Shown here: one piece after another, positions 24,501 through 32,467 of the stretch
Position numbering within the stretch: position 1 is the stretch's first letter
Layout of the letters: every line of letters starts with the position of its first letter
From: Pseudomonas sp. FP198
Lineage (GTDB): Bacteria > Pseudomonadota > Gammaproteobacteria > Pseudomonadales > Pseudomonadaceae
NCBI RefSeq assembly: GCF_030687895.1
Contig: NZ_CP117452.1
Span: 4,642,501-4,706,500, forward strand
Reading direction: 5' to 3'
Length of the DNA: 64,000 bases
Notes under the pieces: generated by a model
What the model was told of the DNA's origin: nothing
Databases searched by the model: none
What the model saw: the letters and a program-made list of their open reading frames with translations, nothing else
Program-made: the position numbers and the translations under genes

Positions 24501-26581
24501 CGAAGTCAACCAGTAACCAAGTGGATACGCGCCTGAGCTATTATGACAACGGTTCACTCAAGGAGCAGACGGTTACACACAATGAGAGCAAACGCTCCAT
24601 GATCGTCACTTATGTCTATGATGAATTGCTTCGCGAAAGCGAACGTCGCTTCAAACTCATTGGTTTCGCTGACCTCATCATCAAGCGAACCTATCTAGGC
24701 GCTTGGCTAGCCAGCTCGGATATGTTTGAAGCAGAGAAACTGCTGCGTTCGGAAAAATTCACTTATACCCCTGACGGCCGCCTCGCGTCCTATCAGTGCT
24801 CCGGCAGCCAGATGCCCGTCGACCCACAAGGAAAAAAACTGGCAAAACAAGTCTTTACCTATGATGGACTGGGTAATATTACTCAGTGCATCAACACCTT
24901 TGATCAAGGGGAAAATACGTCTCTTTTTACTTACGATACGACTGACCGTGCTCAACTCAAGTCCATTAAACATACGCTGGCGCCTTATCCCCAAACTACA
25001 TGCTCCTATGATGAAATAGGCCGTCTGAAAGAGGACTTCAACGGGCAAACGCTGAGCTACAACGAGGCATCCAAGCCAAGCTATTTAAAGGCAGGCGCCG
25101 GAAAAGCCTTTTCCAACTACGAATATATGTACGACAGCTTGGGTCGTCAGGTTGCCTGTTTTGGTACCGACTATTACGAAAAATATTATTACCTAGGGCA
25201 ACGGCAGTATGCTCGTAGCGGCCGGATGACTGTCGGTGGAAAGTCAATTGACCGGACGCTGTTACTCCTGAACGAAAGTGACGCCTGCATTCTGCAACAA
25301 CAGAAAATTGTAGCGACCGATGGAAAACCCAACATTTCCAACAGCTTCGAACTGATGGATGCAAATGGATCGCTAGTGGCCAGTTACGACCTGTCCACTA
25401 ATCGTCCAACCTACTTTGCCTACACACCCTTCGGTTACCGCCCGGATGACTGGAGCAAACCCAGCTGGCTGGGTTTCAACGGTCAACCGATCGACCGGGT
25501 TACGAACACCTATCACCTAGGTAACGGCTACCGTGTCTACGACCCGGCGAATCAGCATTTCCAAGCGCCAGACAGCCTAAGCCCCTTCGGTGCGGGTGGC
25601 CTCAATGGCTACAGCTATTGCAGCAACAATCCGATCAACTTCAGCGATCCCAGCGGACACGCACAGGTTGTCCATCAGTACAGCGTGATGACTCATCAAC
25701 CTTTCCTCTACAACCCAGTGGTGCGAGCGGTAATGGTGGGTGGCATTGGTATCGCCCTGGCACCTTTCACTGGCGGCGCGTCAGCAGGCTGGACTGCAGC
25801 GGCCATGGGCCTGGCCGTAACGTCGGCAGCTTTCGGGGTTGCCTCGGCCGCTTTGGAGGAGAGCAATCCAGAACTATCGAGCGCATTGGGTTGGGCTTCT
25901 TTAGGAACCGGATTAGCCGGTGCAGGAGCCGGTTTGGTGGGCGCCAAGTTGGCGGCCCGGAGCGCGATGTTGGCCGCCAGCGCCGAACGGGCGGTTTTTT
26001 CTGGTACGGGGACGGCAGTTGCTGGCGGTGGGCGCGTGGTAAGAATGGGCGGCACCATGCGGTCCCTCAGGCAGTTAGACGACGAGCTCTTTATGTTCGT
26101 AGACACCCATAAAAATCTACAACGCCTTAACATTGGTGTGCATGGTAAGGATCTGACGCTGATGGAAAAAGCAATGAATAGCAGTTCCACGATGATACTG
26201 AACAACGCGGAGCATTCTGCCAGTGACTTGCTTTTCCTGTTGAACAAGAAAGGTATAGATCCAAATGTCTACGATTACGTCCGGCTATTGATGTGTTATT
26301 CGGGCAACGGAGGCGCTGCCTCCTTTGCCGCCCAGTTCAGGCAACTCATAAACACCCCCGTTAAAGGCTATATCGGCTCGGTTTCGGTCAACTACGGCGC
26401 TTCAAACATGTCGCGACTGTTTAAAGGAGCCTCGGCGGGCGGTCCGCAAGGGGAACGGGCCCTGACCGATATGTTTGCCAAACAGATGAAGCATACGGTG
26501 TACAAAACCAATCCCTACTTGCCGGACAAGCATGCTGAACTGTTCGCTGATTTTACCTTTGACTCGATTCGCTTCCCTTGA
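21542..26581 (+). CDS. RHS/YD-repeat protein with a variable C-terminal His/Cys domain
   Basis: A 1679-residue protein with many YD-type repeats (YEYDNSGRLISTSEFD, YEYDHFGRMTKI, HDYDSLGRPTKST) and the RHS-associated core closing near residue 1372 (YDPANQHFQAPDSLSPFG, then NPINFSDPSG). RHS proteins form a hollow beta-shell that encloses a C-terminal toxin. Here the tail contains an Ala/Gly-rich hydrophobic stretch (about 1392-1450) and a last domain (about 1490-1679) with His1534 in LNIGVHGKD and Cys1585 in VRLLMCYSGN. Each follows a hydrophobic strand, as in clan-CD cysteine peptidases. There is no signal peptide, PAAR or VgrG-like part. The 5' two-thirds is clearly lower in GC than the flanks, suggesting transfer. 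GAAGG lies eight bases before the ATG. Function as an effector is inferred. Confidence 0.88.
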   Translation: MESEIIPYHFFDTHSPILHGVEPRTGKFHTYMPIASLVGNEGRGPTLDLNIFYSPDIYDDNFGNWALRFTNEHVLVDKKYLMLHLKNGEAWSLYNTQSWPPTFKRTKGAPGEIKITQKDGITETLTAYFYNNKALPLKKEIPNASVTTPKKITSPSGLTLTIEWETRGEKLPPRLKSIRDEKTALLNVSYSESRELIIFEIYPDTKQKQTYQFKIDKPGTVEASLKTIEKPDTPTTKNFQYISRKLSSVEDSSGLKDEIFYDTSGKVSRHACSANGIKLSDRTYSYSATPAENVTTLTRVIEGNPRTTFHYNADGVQIKEVHTQGDCVHTIQMASIWASNKLATTTHNNYQKNGFSRTEVSTSTVDAFGNLTGTADDGITTEWTYYRGAPKEEDVILRTYTKTDASGPLGWLGWVGDNLNPIGLINGLVNKQGLTWGTIEDRAKTQSRFKTESGKIDYNLPVDIICPGDPNFFRVHPESEKIFTYRENKRIDLKWTFYGYTELPTKDPSLAGSAVKPSIKLTIFDPAVTEDFKKLKPKQNGKMTVEAMEYYVDSRDPIAFDRVKTLTQYLLDENGSEVPLSKLKTEFGYQVKDNRLTTTSTLKSADGLSVITSRTVSALTGELIETIDGVGNKTSYEYDNSGRLISTSEFDQRAEARNKTLFQYEIVNGLQCITTKFPSGDSYREEHDALGRVVTTKHHSPIIKDWMTLSTTTYDELGREKQTVEFDCAPEGKKPMSRTMQTFYDNWGQPSKVLINGKEAFHSEYDPINRRLSKWRKSGDYSNGIRINILDTPSGGSQREEQIFVNDKVTHTTSYIYDNWGRLKTQKPSQGPASEYEYDHFGRMTKIASANLMVYNAYPAHSSAATVISTKIQATDAYTIGQRKTDGLGRINEVSIGGRKQTYTYADSGPLGEGSLKGSNFHSVKTASYESSYDRMTGRFSNKTTGYPDGGSSNTHLIYSLRGLLLESQDTFGNTTQHDYDSLGRPTKSTSNQVDTRLSYYDNGSLKEQTVTHNESKRSMIVTYVYDELLRESERRFKLIGFADLIIKRTYLGAWLASSDMFEAEKLLRSEKFTYTPDGRLASYQCSGSQMPVDPQGKKLAKQVFTYDGLGNITQCINTFDQGENTSLFTYDTTDRAQLKSIKHTLAPYPQTTCSYDEIGRLKEDFNGQTLSYNEASKPSYLKAGAGKAFSNYEYMYDSLGRQVACFGTDYYEKYYYLGQRQYARSGRMTVGGKSIDRTLLLLNESDACILQQQKIVATDGKPNISNSFELMDANGSLVASYDLSTNRPTYFAYTPFGYRPDDWSKPSWLGFNGQPIDRVTNTYHLGNGYRVYDPANQHFQAPDSLSPFGAGGLNGYSYCSNNPINFSDPSGHAQVVHQYSVMTHQPFLYNPVVRAVMVGGIGIALAPFTGGASAGWTAAAMGLAVTSAAFGVASAALEESNPELSSALGWASLGTGLAGAGAGLVGAKLAARSAMLAASAERAVFSGTGTAVAGGGRVVRMGGTMRSLRQLDDELFMFVDTHKNLQRLNIGVHGKDLTLMEKAMNSSSTMILNNAEHSASDLLFLLNKKGIDPNVYDYVRLLMCYSGNGGAASFAAQFRQLINTPVKGYIGSVSVNYGASNMSRLFKGASAGGPQGERALTDMFAKQMKHTVYKTNPYLPDKHAELFADFTFDSIRFP

Positions 26582-26661
26582 GGAGAAAAATCGTAGGATG
26601 CGTGCTCATCGCATCTCGATGAAATGAGCTGGATAAGCACCAAACCCGCCCTCTCGCCCAG

Positions 26662-26686
26662 GCAGGCCAGCTAATCCCTGGCCTGC
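26662..26686. terminator. Perfect 9-bp hairpin spanning the stop of the GIY-YIG gene
   Basis: GCAGGCCAG and CTGGCCTGC pair across a seven-base loop that contains the TAG stop of the leftward GIY-YIG gene. It lacks a U-run. It may end or stabilise either convergent transcript. Confidence 0.45.
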
Positions 26687-26988
26687 GCCTTACTCGCCAC
26701 CAAACACTCCTTCGCACTCTTCCTCAACTTCTTGATCAACCGCTCCTGCCGCAACGCCTCGCCCTTGTCGCGGCAGGCCTCGGTATAGACCAGCTCGACC
26801 GCCGGGCTGGAGAGGAAAAAACGTGCGCCCTTGCCGCTCTGATGCTTGGCGAAACGCCGCACCGGGTCATCGCTGATGCCGCAGTACAGCGAGCCGTTGG
26901 CGGCGCGCACCAGGTAGACGAACCAGGGCTTGGCCGGTTCGGGCGCGGCGGGGGCAGCGAGGTCGGGGGGGGATTCAACGGTGGTCAC
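26671..26988 (-). CDS. GIY-YIG nuclease-superfamily protein (UPF0213-like)
   Basis: A small single-domain protein: [17 protein letters not shown] carries the GIY-YIG-type strands (YLV...YCG), followed by [17 protein letters not shown] with the conserved Arg, and [16 protein letters not shown]. Such UPF0213/YhbQ-type proteins are thought to be DNA repair or processing nucleases; their substrates are unclear. I use the GTG at 26988 (105 residues); a TTG at 27018 would add ten residues. It converges on the RHS gene. Confidence 0.82.
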   Translation of the reverse strand: MTTVESPPDLAAPAAPEPAKPWFVYLVRAANGSLYCGISDDPVRRFAKHQSGKGARFFLSSPAVELVYTEACRDKGEALRQERLIKKLRKSAKECLVASKAQARD

Positions 26989-27030
26989 GGAAATATTCAA
27001 CAGCCGCGATGGAAACAAGCCGCGATCTTA

Positions 27031-27501
27031 TCAGCGACTGGCCTGGAACGCCCGCAGCCCCTTGAGTGCCTGGGCGCGGACGGCGTTGCGCACCAGCGGC
27101 GTCCAACCCAACAGCAGGCCTTTGGTGCCCAAGGCCTGGCGCGACCAGCGCCACAGGTCGAAATGATCGCGGTGCTCGCAGATCTTGCCGTCACGAAACA
27201 CGAAGCGCGCCTGGATATCGTTGACCACGGTATTACCGGTCTGGCTGAACAGATAAGTCGCCACCCAATGGGCACCGCCGGAACGTTCGTCGCTGCGCAC
27301 GTTATCGAACGTCAGGGAAAAATCCTTGGCCCGCGTGGTGAGCATGCGCCACATGTCGCCGGCATCGCGCCCACGCAGTTCACCGAAGGCCGGATCACTG
27401 AACACCACGTCATCGGTGTAGCAGGCGCTCATGGCCTCGGCATCGAGGCGCTGGAACGCCTGGTAGAACCGGGTGATCAGGGCTGTGTGGGCATCGCTCA
27501 T
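27031..27501 (-). CDS. NTF2-like / SnoaL-family protein
   Basis: A 156-residue product (MSDAHTALITRFYQAFQRLD) with the cone-shaped NTF2 fold pattern: an N-terminal helix, ACYTDDVVFSDPAF, GRDAGDMWRML, and FVFRDGKICEHRDHFDLWRW. Members act as small hydrolases, isomerases or binding proteins. The family does not tell the substrate here, and the neighbours (GIY-YIG protein, MFS transporter) do not help. Confidence 0.85.
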   Translation of the reverse strand: MSDAHTALITRFYQAFQRLDAEAMSACYTDDVVFSDPAFGELRGRDAGDMWRMLTTRAKDFSLTFDNVRSDERSGGAHWVATYLFSQTGNTVVNDIQARFVFRDGKICEHRDHFDLWRWSRQALGTKGLLLGWTPLVRNAVRAQALKGLRAFQASR

Positions 27502-27589
27502 GGACGGACTCCGGAAATCGTTTCAGTAAGGCCTGCACGATAATCTGCCGCCGCGAGGAACACTATCGTCATTCGCTATGAAAATGGCA

Positions 27590-28894
27590 TCAGCGAAGCT
27601 CGCCGACTCTTTCACTGACGACGCCGACATACAACGCTCGACCGGCGCCGAGGCCGGCGATGATCGCGCCCAGGCCAACCAGGCCAAAGATCCAGCCCAA
27701 GGCATTCCAGCCACCGGTCAAGTCATGCACCACGCCGACCGCGAACGGCCCCAATGACGCCAGCGTATAACCAAAACCCTGGGCCATGCCGGAGAGGTTG
27801 GCGGCCACATGGGCGTCGCGCGAGCGCAGCACGATCAGCGTCAGAGCCAGGGCGAACGTTGCGCCCTGCCCCAAGCCCAACAGGATTGCCCAGCCCCACA
27901 ACCCATCGATGGGCGCGTAGAGGCAGCCGAACAGCCCGCCGAGCACCATCAGCATGACGACCACGATAGCCAGGCGCTGGTCCTTGCCGCGCGTCGCCAG
28001 CCAGGGCGCCGCGAGAGAGCTGATCAACTGCACGATTACCGAGCCGGACAATACGAGCCCCGCCTGGGTTGGGGTCAGCCCGCGGCCGATGAGGATCGAC
28101 GGCAACCAGCCGAACACGATGTAGGCCAGGGACGATTGCAGCCCCATGTACAAGGTCACTTGCCAGGCCAGGGGATCACGCAGCAACCCGCGGACACGAT
28201 ACGCCACCTGATGCGCCCCGTGTTTCTGGCCCACTTGCGGCAGCCAGAATACTGCGGCCAGCAGGGCCGGGAGCATCCAGAAGCCCAGGCCCAGGGCCCA
28301 GTCATGGCCCAGGTGTTCGCTCAACGGCACCGTCGCGCCGGCCGCCATCGCCGCGCCCAGGCACAGCGCCATGGTGTAGACACCGGTCATGGTGCCGGCC
28401 TGCCTGGCGAAGTCGCGCTTGACGATGCCCGGCAGCAACACGCCGATCACCCCGATACTGGCGCCGGCGAGGATGCTGCCAGCGAACAGGCCGACCTGGC
28501 CGAACGAGCTGCGCAGGATGATGCCGCCAGCCAGTGTGAGCAGGATCCCGAGCACCACTCGTTCAGCGCCGAAGCGGCGCGCCAGCACTGGCGCCAATGG
28601 CGCGAACAGGCCCAGGCAGAGCACTGGCAGGGTTGTCAGCAGACCGGCCTGAGCGGCCGACAGGCCGAGGCTTTTCGACACGTCGCTGAGCAACGGCGCC
28701 ATGCTCGACAAGGCCGGGCGCAGGTTCAACGCGACCAGGATCAGGCCTAGCAGCAGCAACCAGGGCCGACGCACCAGCGGCTGGCTCTGCTGGGCCTGCT
28801 CGTCGTCCGCCTCGGCGTCGATCAGCAATTCTTCGAGTTCGGCGCCGCGTTTGTTCGGCGTTGCGGTAGTGCGGTCAAGCGGATCGCGGGACAT
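27590..28894 (-). CDS. MFS transporter, CynX/NimT type
   Basis: A 434-residue inner-membrane transporter with about 12 hydrophobic segments after a 43-residue acidic cytosolic N-terminus (ELEELLIDAEADDEQAQQSQ). LNLRPALSSMAPLL early in the first helix is characteristic of the CynX/NimT (cyanate or 2-nitroimidazole) subgroup. The substrate is not known. It begins 14 bases after the stop of the FadR-type regulator, so the regulator and transporter form an operon and the regulator likely senses the transported compound. Confidence 0.88.
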   Translation of the reverse strand: MSRDPLDRTTATPNKRGAELEELLIDAEADDEQAQQSQPLVRRPWLLLLGLILVALNLRPALSSMAPLLSDVSKSLGLSAAQAGLLTTLPVLCLGLFAPLAPVLARRFGAERVVLGILLTLAGGIILRSSFGQVGLFAGSILAGASIGVIGVLLPGIVKRDFARQAGTMTGVYTMALCLGAAMAAGATVPLSEHLGHDWALGLGFWMLPALLAAVFWLPQVGQKHGAHQVAYRVRGLLRDPLAWQVTLYMGLQSSLAYIVFGWLPSILIGRGLTPTQAGLVLSGSVIVQLISSLAAPWLATRGKDQRLAIVVVMLMVLGGLFGCLYAPIDGLWGWAILLGLGQGATFALALTLIVLRSRDAHVAANLSGMAQGFGYTLASLGPFAVGVVHDLTGGWNALGWIFGLVGLGAIIAGLGAGRALYVGVVSERVGELR

Positions 28895-28908
28895 GGAAAG
28901 CTCGGGGT

Positions 28909-29568
28909 TCAGGGTTCATTGATCAACTGCCGGCAGAGGGCCTTGGCCCGCTCCGGATCCTGGCGTTCGACGGCTTCGAGGATTTCGATGTGCAGGTCGA
29001 ACACGTGTTGATGACGGGGAATGATATTGAGGCTCTGGCGCAACTGAGCGCCGATCACGCTGGAGAAATAGCGATACAGCTCGCTCAGGGCCGGGTTGTG
29101 CGCGGCGTCCACCAGCAGGCGATGGAACACCAGATCGCAGGCGATGTAGTGCTCCAGGTCGCCGTGATAATGCTCGCCGCTGGTTTTCAGCGCCTGGCGC
29201 AAGGCAAGCAGATCGTCCTCGGTGCGCCGTAGCGCCGCCAGGCCGATGGCCTCGACTTCTAGGATGTGCCGGGTTTCCCGGGCCTGCCCCAACGAGCAAC
29301 GGGAGAGCGCCTTGAGCGTGTCCAGCGGGTCGACGACCGCACGCACGTAGCTGCCGTCGCCCTGACGAATTTCGATCAATCCGGAAAACGCCAACACGCG
29401 CATGGCTTCGCGCACCGTGTTGCGGCTGATGCCTAGCTCGGCGACCAATTCCGGCTCGGTAGGCAGGCGCTGGCCGACAGCCCACACGCCGTCACTGATG
29501 CGTTGACGCAGTTGCTCCAAGGCTTGATCGACCAGGGAGCGCTTTATTAGCGGGGACATTTCTGACAT
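28909..29568 (-). CDS. FadR-subfamily GntR transcriptional regulator
   Basis: A 219-residue product with an N-terminal winged helix-turn-helix (about residues 12-75: RISDGVWAVGQRLPTEPELV, SRNTVREAMRVLAFSGLIEI) and an all-helical FCD ligand-binding domain (about 90-215) whose metal ligands Asp/His appear in CDLVFHRLLVDAAHN and FDLHIEILEAV. AGGCGAG lies a few bases before the ATG at 29568; ATGs at 29589 and 29559 are alternatives. It probably represses itself and the MFS gene; palindromes in the promoter region support this. Confidence 0.9.
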   Translation of the reverse strand: MSEMSPLIKRSLVDQALEQLRQRISDGVWAVGQRLPTEPELVAELGISRNTVREAMRVLAFSGLIEIRQGDGSYVRAVVDPLDTLKALSRCSLGQARETRHILEVEAIGLAALRRTEDDLLALRQALKTSGEHYHGDLEHYIACDLVFHRLLVDAAHNPALSELYRYFSSVIGAQLRQSLNIIPRHQHVFDLHIEILEAVERQDPERAKALCRQLINEP

Positions 29569-29581
29569 GGGGCTCGCCTTT

Positions 29582-29621
29582 TCATCCAATCATGGGATGA
29601 ATTTTCTGACATGTTAGTCAG
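29582..29621. promoter_or_regulatory. Two palindromes upstream of the FadR-type regulator
   Basis: TCATCC-N7-GGATGA (29582-29600) and CTGAC-N6-GTCAG (29606-29621) lie just before the regulator start. The second resembles the short TGA/TCA-armed operators of FadR-type proteins. They are candidate autoregulatory operators; no experiment supports this yet. Confidence 0.45.
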
Positions 29622-29690
29622 CTTCGCGTAGGACGGCAACCGCCTACGTTTTATGGGAGGCAAAGAATCCGAATTTTCGATTAGTCAGAT

Positions 29691-29707
29691 TTACCCTTTA
29701 TGGGTAA
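29691..29707. promoter_or_regulatory. Candidate MqsA operator (TTACCC-N5-GGGTAA)
   Basis: A perfect six-base inverted repeat with a five-base spacer ends 27 bases before the mqsR ATG. MqsA of E. coli represses its own operon through an AACCT-N-AGGTT palindrome; this site is the same kind of element with a different core. Assignment to MqsA is inferred from position. Confidence 0.55.
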
Positions 29708-29734
29708 TCATTGGGACAAGGCAAACGGCTTCTT

Positions 29735-30046
29735 ATGGAAAAGAGCACACCCCATTACGACCTGGCAGTGGTCAAGGCCGAGGTTCACAGGTTGGGAAGC
29801 AAGGCGTTCACATTGAACGCTCGCGAAGGCGGACGAAGAATGATGTTGAGTCTCGCCCGGATGCTGCGGATCGTTCACCTGCTGGAATACAGGATGCTGC
29901 ATAAATCGATGACCACCTATGCCGACCACCGAATCTGGCAAGACGTCTATCACACAACATTTCAGGATCGGGAGATCTACATCAAGGTGACTTACCGCCC
30001 TGGCGGTGGGCATCCGGTGGTTTCCTTCAAGGAGAAAAACCAATGA
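29735..30046 (+). CDS. mqsR: Type II toxin MqsR (mRNA interferase)
   Basis: MqsR is a RelE-fold ribonuclease that cuts mRNA mainly at GCU sites and slows growth. The 103-residue product begins MEKSTPHYDLAVVKAEV and carries KSMTTYADHRIWQDVYHT and the terminal VVSFKEK, all hallmarks of MqsR. I chose the ATG at 29735 since it gives the standard MEK-TPH start; an ATG at 29711 adds eight residues. As in E. coli, toxin precedes antitoxin, and the stop overlaps the mqsA start (ATGA). Confidence 0.93.
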   Translation: MEKSTPHYDLAVVKAEVHRLGSKAFTLNAREGGRRMMLSLARMLRIVHLLEYRMLHKSMTTYADHRIWQDVYHTTFQDREIYIKVTYRPGGGHPVVSFKEKNQ

Positions 30047-30528
30047 AAACCCAGCAATGTGTCAGCTGCGGCAGCATCGACGCGATGCATCACTTCAACG
30101 GCCGTAGCTTTACGGTCGACTACAGGCAGGTGACTCGGCAAGTGCACGATATTGCCGGATGGGAATGCCGGATCTGCGGTGAAATCGAATTCGATCACGA
30201 CACTGACAGCGCCGAGCGTTACTCCAGGGCCAGCGACCAGTTGCTGGAAGACTACGCGCTGGCGACAGGTGCGGAAATCAAACGCATCCGCCGCAAACTG
30301 CACCTCACGCAAAAAGACGCGGTGAAGCTGCTATCCGGAGGCGGGCACAATGCGTTTTCCCGTTATGAACGCGGCGAAGTTACCCCGGCTCAGTCGTTAT
30401 TCGTGCTGATGCGCCTGCTTGACCGGCATCCGCATCTGATGGCTGAAGTCCATTCGCTGAACGACGAAGCCCATTTGCAGCGACTGTTGTCAGGTCGCCA
30501 TCCGGAACATGACACGGCGGATCTCTGA
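30043..30528 (+). CDS. mqsA: Antitoxin MqsA
   Basis: MqsA binds and blocks MqsR and represses the operon. The product has an N-terminal zinc domain with Cys6/Cys9 and Cys42/Cys45 (CVSCG, CRICGE) and a C-terminal Xre-type helix-turn-helix (KLHLTQKDAVKLLSGGGHNA, FSRYERGEVTP) for DNA binding. It is 161 residues, about 30 longer than the E. coli protein; the excess includes a charged C-terminal tail after residue ~135. It overlaps mqsR by four bases, consistent with coupled translation. Confidence 0.93.
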   Translation: MKTQQCVSCGSIDAMHHFNGRSFTVDYRQVTRQVHDIAGWECRICGEIEFDHDTDSAERYSRASDQLLEDYALATGAEIKRIRRKLHLTQKDAVKLLSGGGHNAFSRYERGEVTPAQSLFVLMRLLDRHPHLMAEVHSLNDEAHLQRLLSGRHPEHDTADL

Positions 30529-30532
30529 CCCC

Positions 30533-30566
30533 AAAAAAACAAACCCGGACAAGTCCGGGTCTATTT
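30533..30566. terminator. Shared terminator of mqsRA and aapJQMP
   Basis: ACCCGGAC-AA-GTCCGGGT is an eight-base stem. On the minus strand it is followed by GTTTGTTTTTTT, a good U-run for ending the aap operon. On the plus strand it is followed by CTATTTT. Confidence 0.88.
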
Positions 30567-30584
30567 TCACTGCCTAAGATCGGA

Positions 30585-31349
<765 letters not shown>

Positions 31350-31359
31350 GAGTCAACTC

Positions 31360-32457
31360 CTAACGCTTGTGGCCAGTGTCCAGCTTGCGTTCCAAATGCA
31401 TGGAATAGCGGGACATACCAAAACAGAAAATCCAGAACACCAAGGCGGCGAACACATAGCCTTCAGTGGCCATGCCCAGCCATTTCGGGTCGGCGGCAGC
31501 TTGTTTCACGCTGTTGAGCAGGTCGAACAGGCCGATGATGATCACCAGGCTGGTGTCCTTGAACAGCGCAATGAAGGTGTTGACGATCCCCGGGATCACC
31601 ATCTTCAGCGCCTGCGGAAGGATAACCAGGCCCATGCTGCGCCAGTAGCCCAGGCCCATCGCCGCGGCCGCTTCGTATTGCCCCTTCGGAATCGCTTGCA
31701 GACCGCCACGCACCACTTCGGCCACGTAGGCCGACTGGAACAGGATCACGCCGATCAGTGCCCGCAGCAGCTTGTCGAAGTTCATGCCCTCAGGCAGGAA
31801 CAGCGGCAGCATCACCGAGGACATGAACAGCACCGTGATCAACGGCACGCCGCGCCAGAACTCGATGAAGGTCACGCAGACCACGCGAATCGCCGGCATG
31901 TTCGACCGACGCCCCAGCGCCAGGACGATGCCCAACGGCAAAGCGCCGGCAATACCGACGGTGGCGATCACCAGGGTCAGCATCAGGCCGCCCCATTGGC
32001 TGGTCGCCACGGTGGCCAGGCCGAAGACGCCGCCGTGCAGCAGGCACCAGGCGATGATCGGGTACAGCACCAGGAAGCTCAGGCCGTAGATCGCCTTGCG
32101 CGGGAAGCGCGAGATGAACAGCGGTGCCACGCCGATCACCGCCAGCCACACGGTCAGGTCCACGCGCCAGCGCAGATCCGCTGGGTAATAGCCGTACATG
32201 AACTGGCCAAAACGCTGCTGGATGAACACCCAGCAGGCGCCTTCCTTGGTGCAGTCGGCTTGAGTGGTGCCGACCCAGTTGGCATCGATGATCGCCCAAC
32301 TGAGGATCGGTGGAACCACCAGGTAGATCAGATAGAACGCAAACAGGGTCAGCAGCGTATTGAGCCAGCTGGAGAACATGTTTGCGCGCATCCATGCCAT
32401 CGGCCCGAACACTTTGCTCGGTGGCGGCATATCAGGTTTGAAAGTATGGGATGTCAT
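31360..32457 (-). CDS. aapM: General L-amino acid ABC transporter, permease AapM
   Basis: An inner-membrane permease of 365 residues. The C-terminal half has the HisM/GlnP-type fold and the EAA coupling loop (EAAAAMGLGYWRSMGLVILPQA). The N-terminal half carries the extra membrane segments and a periplasmic stretch with two Cys (TKEGACWVFIQQRF region) typical of AapM. It works as a heterodimer with AapQ. Ten bases separate it from aapQ. Confidence 0.94.
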   Translation of the reverse strand: MTSHTFKPDMPPPSKVFGPMAWMRANMFSSWLNTLLTLFAFYLIYLVVPPILSWAIIDANWVGTTQADCTKEGACWVFIQQRFGQFMYGYYPADLRWRVDLTVWLAVIGVAPLFISRFPRKAIYGLSFLVLYPIIAWCLLHGGVFGLATVATSQWGGLMLTLVIATVGIAGALPLGIVLALGRRSNMPAIRVVCVTFIEFWRGVPLITVLFMSSVMLPLFLPEGMNFDKLLRALIGVILFQSAYVAEVVRGGLQAIPKGQYEAAAAMGLGYWRSMGLVILPQALKMVIPGIVNTFIALFKDTSLVIIIGLFDLLNSVKQAAADPKWLGMATEGYVFAALVFWIFCFGMSRYSMHLERKLDTGHKR

Positions 32458-32467
32458 GCGCGTTTCC

